A stretch of 14,644 bases of DNA, from positions 1 to 14,644 of the forward strand of contig CAMHCL010000030.1 of the NCBI GenBank assembly GCA_946183625.1, in the 5' to 3' direction. Source of the DNA: an uncultured Lachnospiraceae bacterium. Its GTDB lineage: Bacteria > Bacillota > Clostridia > Lachnospirales > Lachnospiraceae. Made by a program: the position numbers and the translations under genes. The notes under the pieces are model-generated. The model did no database searches and was not told the origin of the DNA. It saw nothing but the letters and a program-made list of their open reading frames with translations. Numbering within the stretch: position 1 is the stretch's first letter; the number at the start of each line of letters is the position of its first letter. Positions 14,406-14,644 of the stretch are shown in pieces.

Positions 14406-14644
14406 TTCTTTCCTTGCCTACAAAGAACAGTGCAACTGTTCCAGGGCCTGTATGAGCACCGATGGTACAACCTATATCGAAATGCTGTATCTTGCCCTTA
14501 AGCTGTGGCATTAACTCTTCAATAAGAGCTATAACCTCATTTCCCAGTTCCTTATCAGAATCGGATAAGAAACATTTGCCACTATAATTAAGTCCGCCGT
14601 CTGCGTCTTCGATCATCTTCTCTACAATACGCTTAACGACCTTC
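14398..14644 (-). CDS. DegV-family (fatty-acid-binding) protein, C-terminal end only
   Basis: The last 81 residues of a protein whose start lies beyond the right edge. The end reads GCTIGAHTGPGTVALFFVGKER, the conserved C-terminal signature of DegV proteins, in which IGxHxGPG forms part of the lipid head-group site. DegV proteins include FakB, which presents a bound fatty acid to the kinase FakA. Only the C-terminal lobe is visible, so the specificity and the partner kinase cannot be judged. Its stop is 55 nt before the lipoprotein start. Confidence 0.88.
   Translation of the reverse strand, partial: KVVKRIVEKMIEDADGGLNYSGKCFLSDSDKELGNEVIALIEELMPQLKGKIQHFDIGCTIGAHTGPGTVALFFVGKERID

Overview
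The window looks like chromosomal DNA of an anaerobic, low-to-moderate-GC Gram-positive bacterium of the class Clostridia, most probably a Lachnospiraceae member of the Butyrivibrio/Roseburia kind. This rests on purine-rich AGGAG-type ribosome binding sites, a lipobox lipoprotein, a 3D-domain cell-wall enzyme, a DegV protein, and modular PAS/GGDEF/EAL proteins typical of that family. It is a judgement from protein style, not a database match. I see no rRNA, tRNA, CRISPR array, insertion sequence or phage gene.

Layout: all genes are on the minus strand except a three-gene ABC export operon in the middle. (a) 1-2774 is a large c-di-GMP-type signalling protein (PAS, degenerate GGDEF, EAL, then PAS-like sensor modules) that runs off the left edge. 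(b) 2897-5510 is a zinc/cadmium resistance operon: an SmtB/CzrA-type repressor, a free-standing HMA metal-binding protein and a P1B-type efflux ATPase, with a strong promoter and overlapping operator at 5550-5607 and a terminator at 2851-2882. (c) 5639-6547 is an AraC-family regulator, divergent from (d) the plus-strand ABC-2 exporter operon at 6732-9346 (ATPase and two permeases). (e) 9430-11093 is a second GGDEF-EAL gene, split by what looks like a 28-nt deletion inside the EAL domain. (f) 11274-11933 is a secreted 3D-domain cell-wall enzyme with a possible WalR-type box. (g) 12077-13631 is trpS followed by a stand-alone HD hydrolase resembling (p)ppGpp hydrolases. (h) 13701-14342 is an acidic-linker lipoprotein. 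(i) 14398-14644 is the C-terminal end of a DegV protein running off the right edge.

How they work together: the zinc operon is a self-contained sense-and-export unit, with HMA probably handing metal to an ATPase that lacks its own N-terminal HMA. The AraC regulator probably controls the divergent exporter and itself, because an exact 10-bp direct repeat with 21-bp pitch lies over its promoter. The two EAL proteins suggest c-di-GMP breakdown, though one looks inactivated. The trpS-HD pair may join tryptophan charging to alarmone turnover.

No stretch over 300 bases lacks a gene. No wholly new system is evident. The points most worth checking are the split EAL gene, the sensor modules placed after EAL, the AraC-type repeat, the perfect 23-bp palindrome at trpS, and the trpS-HD pairing.
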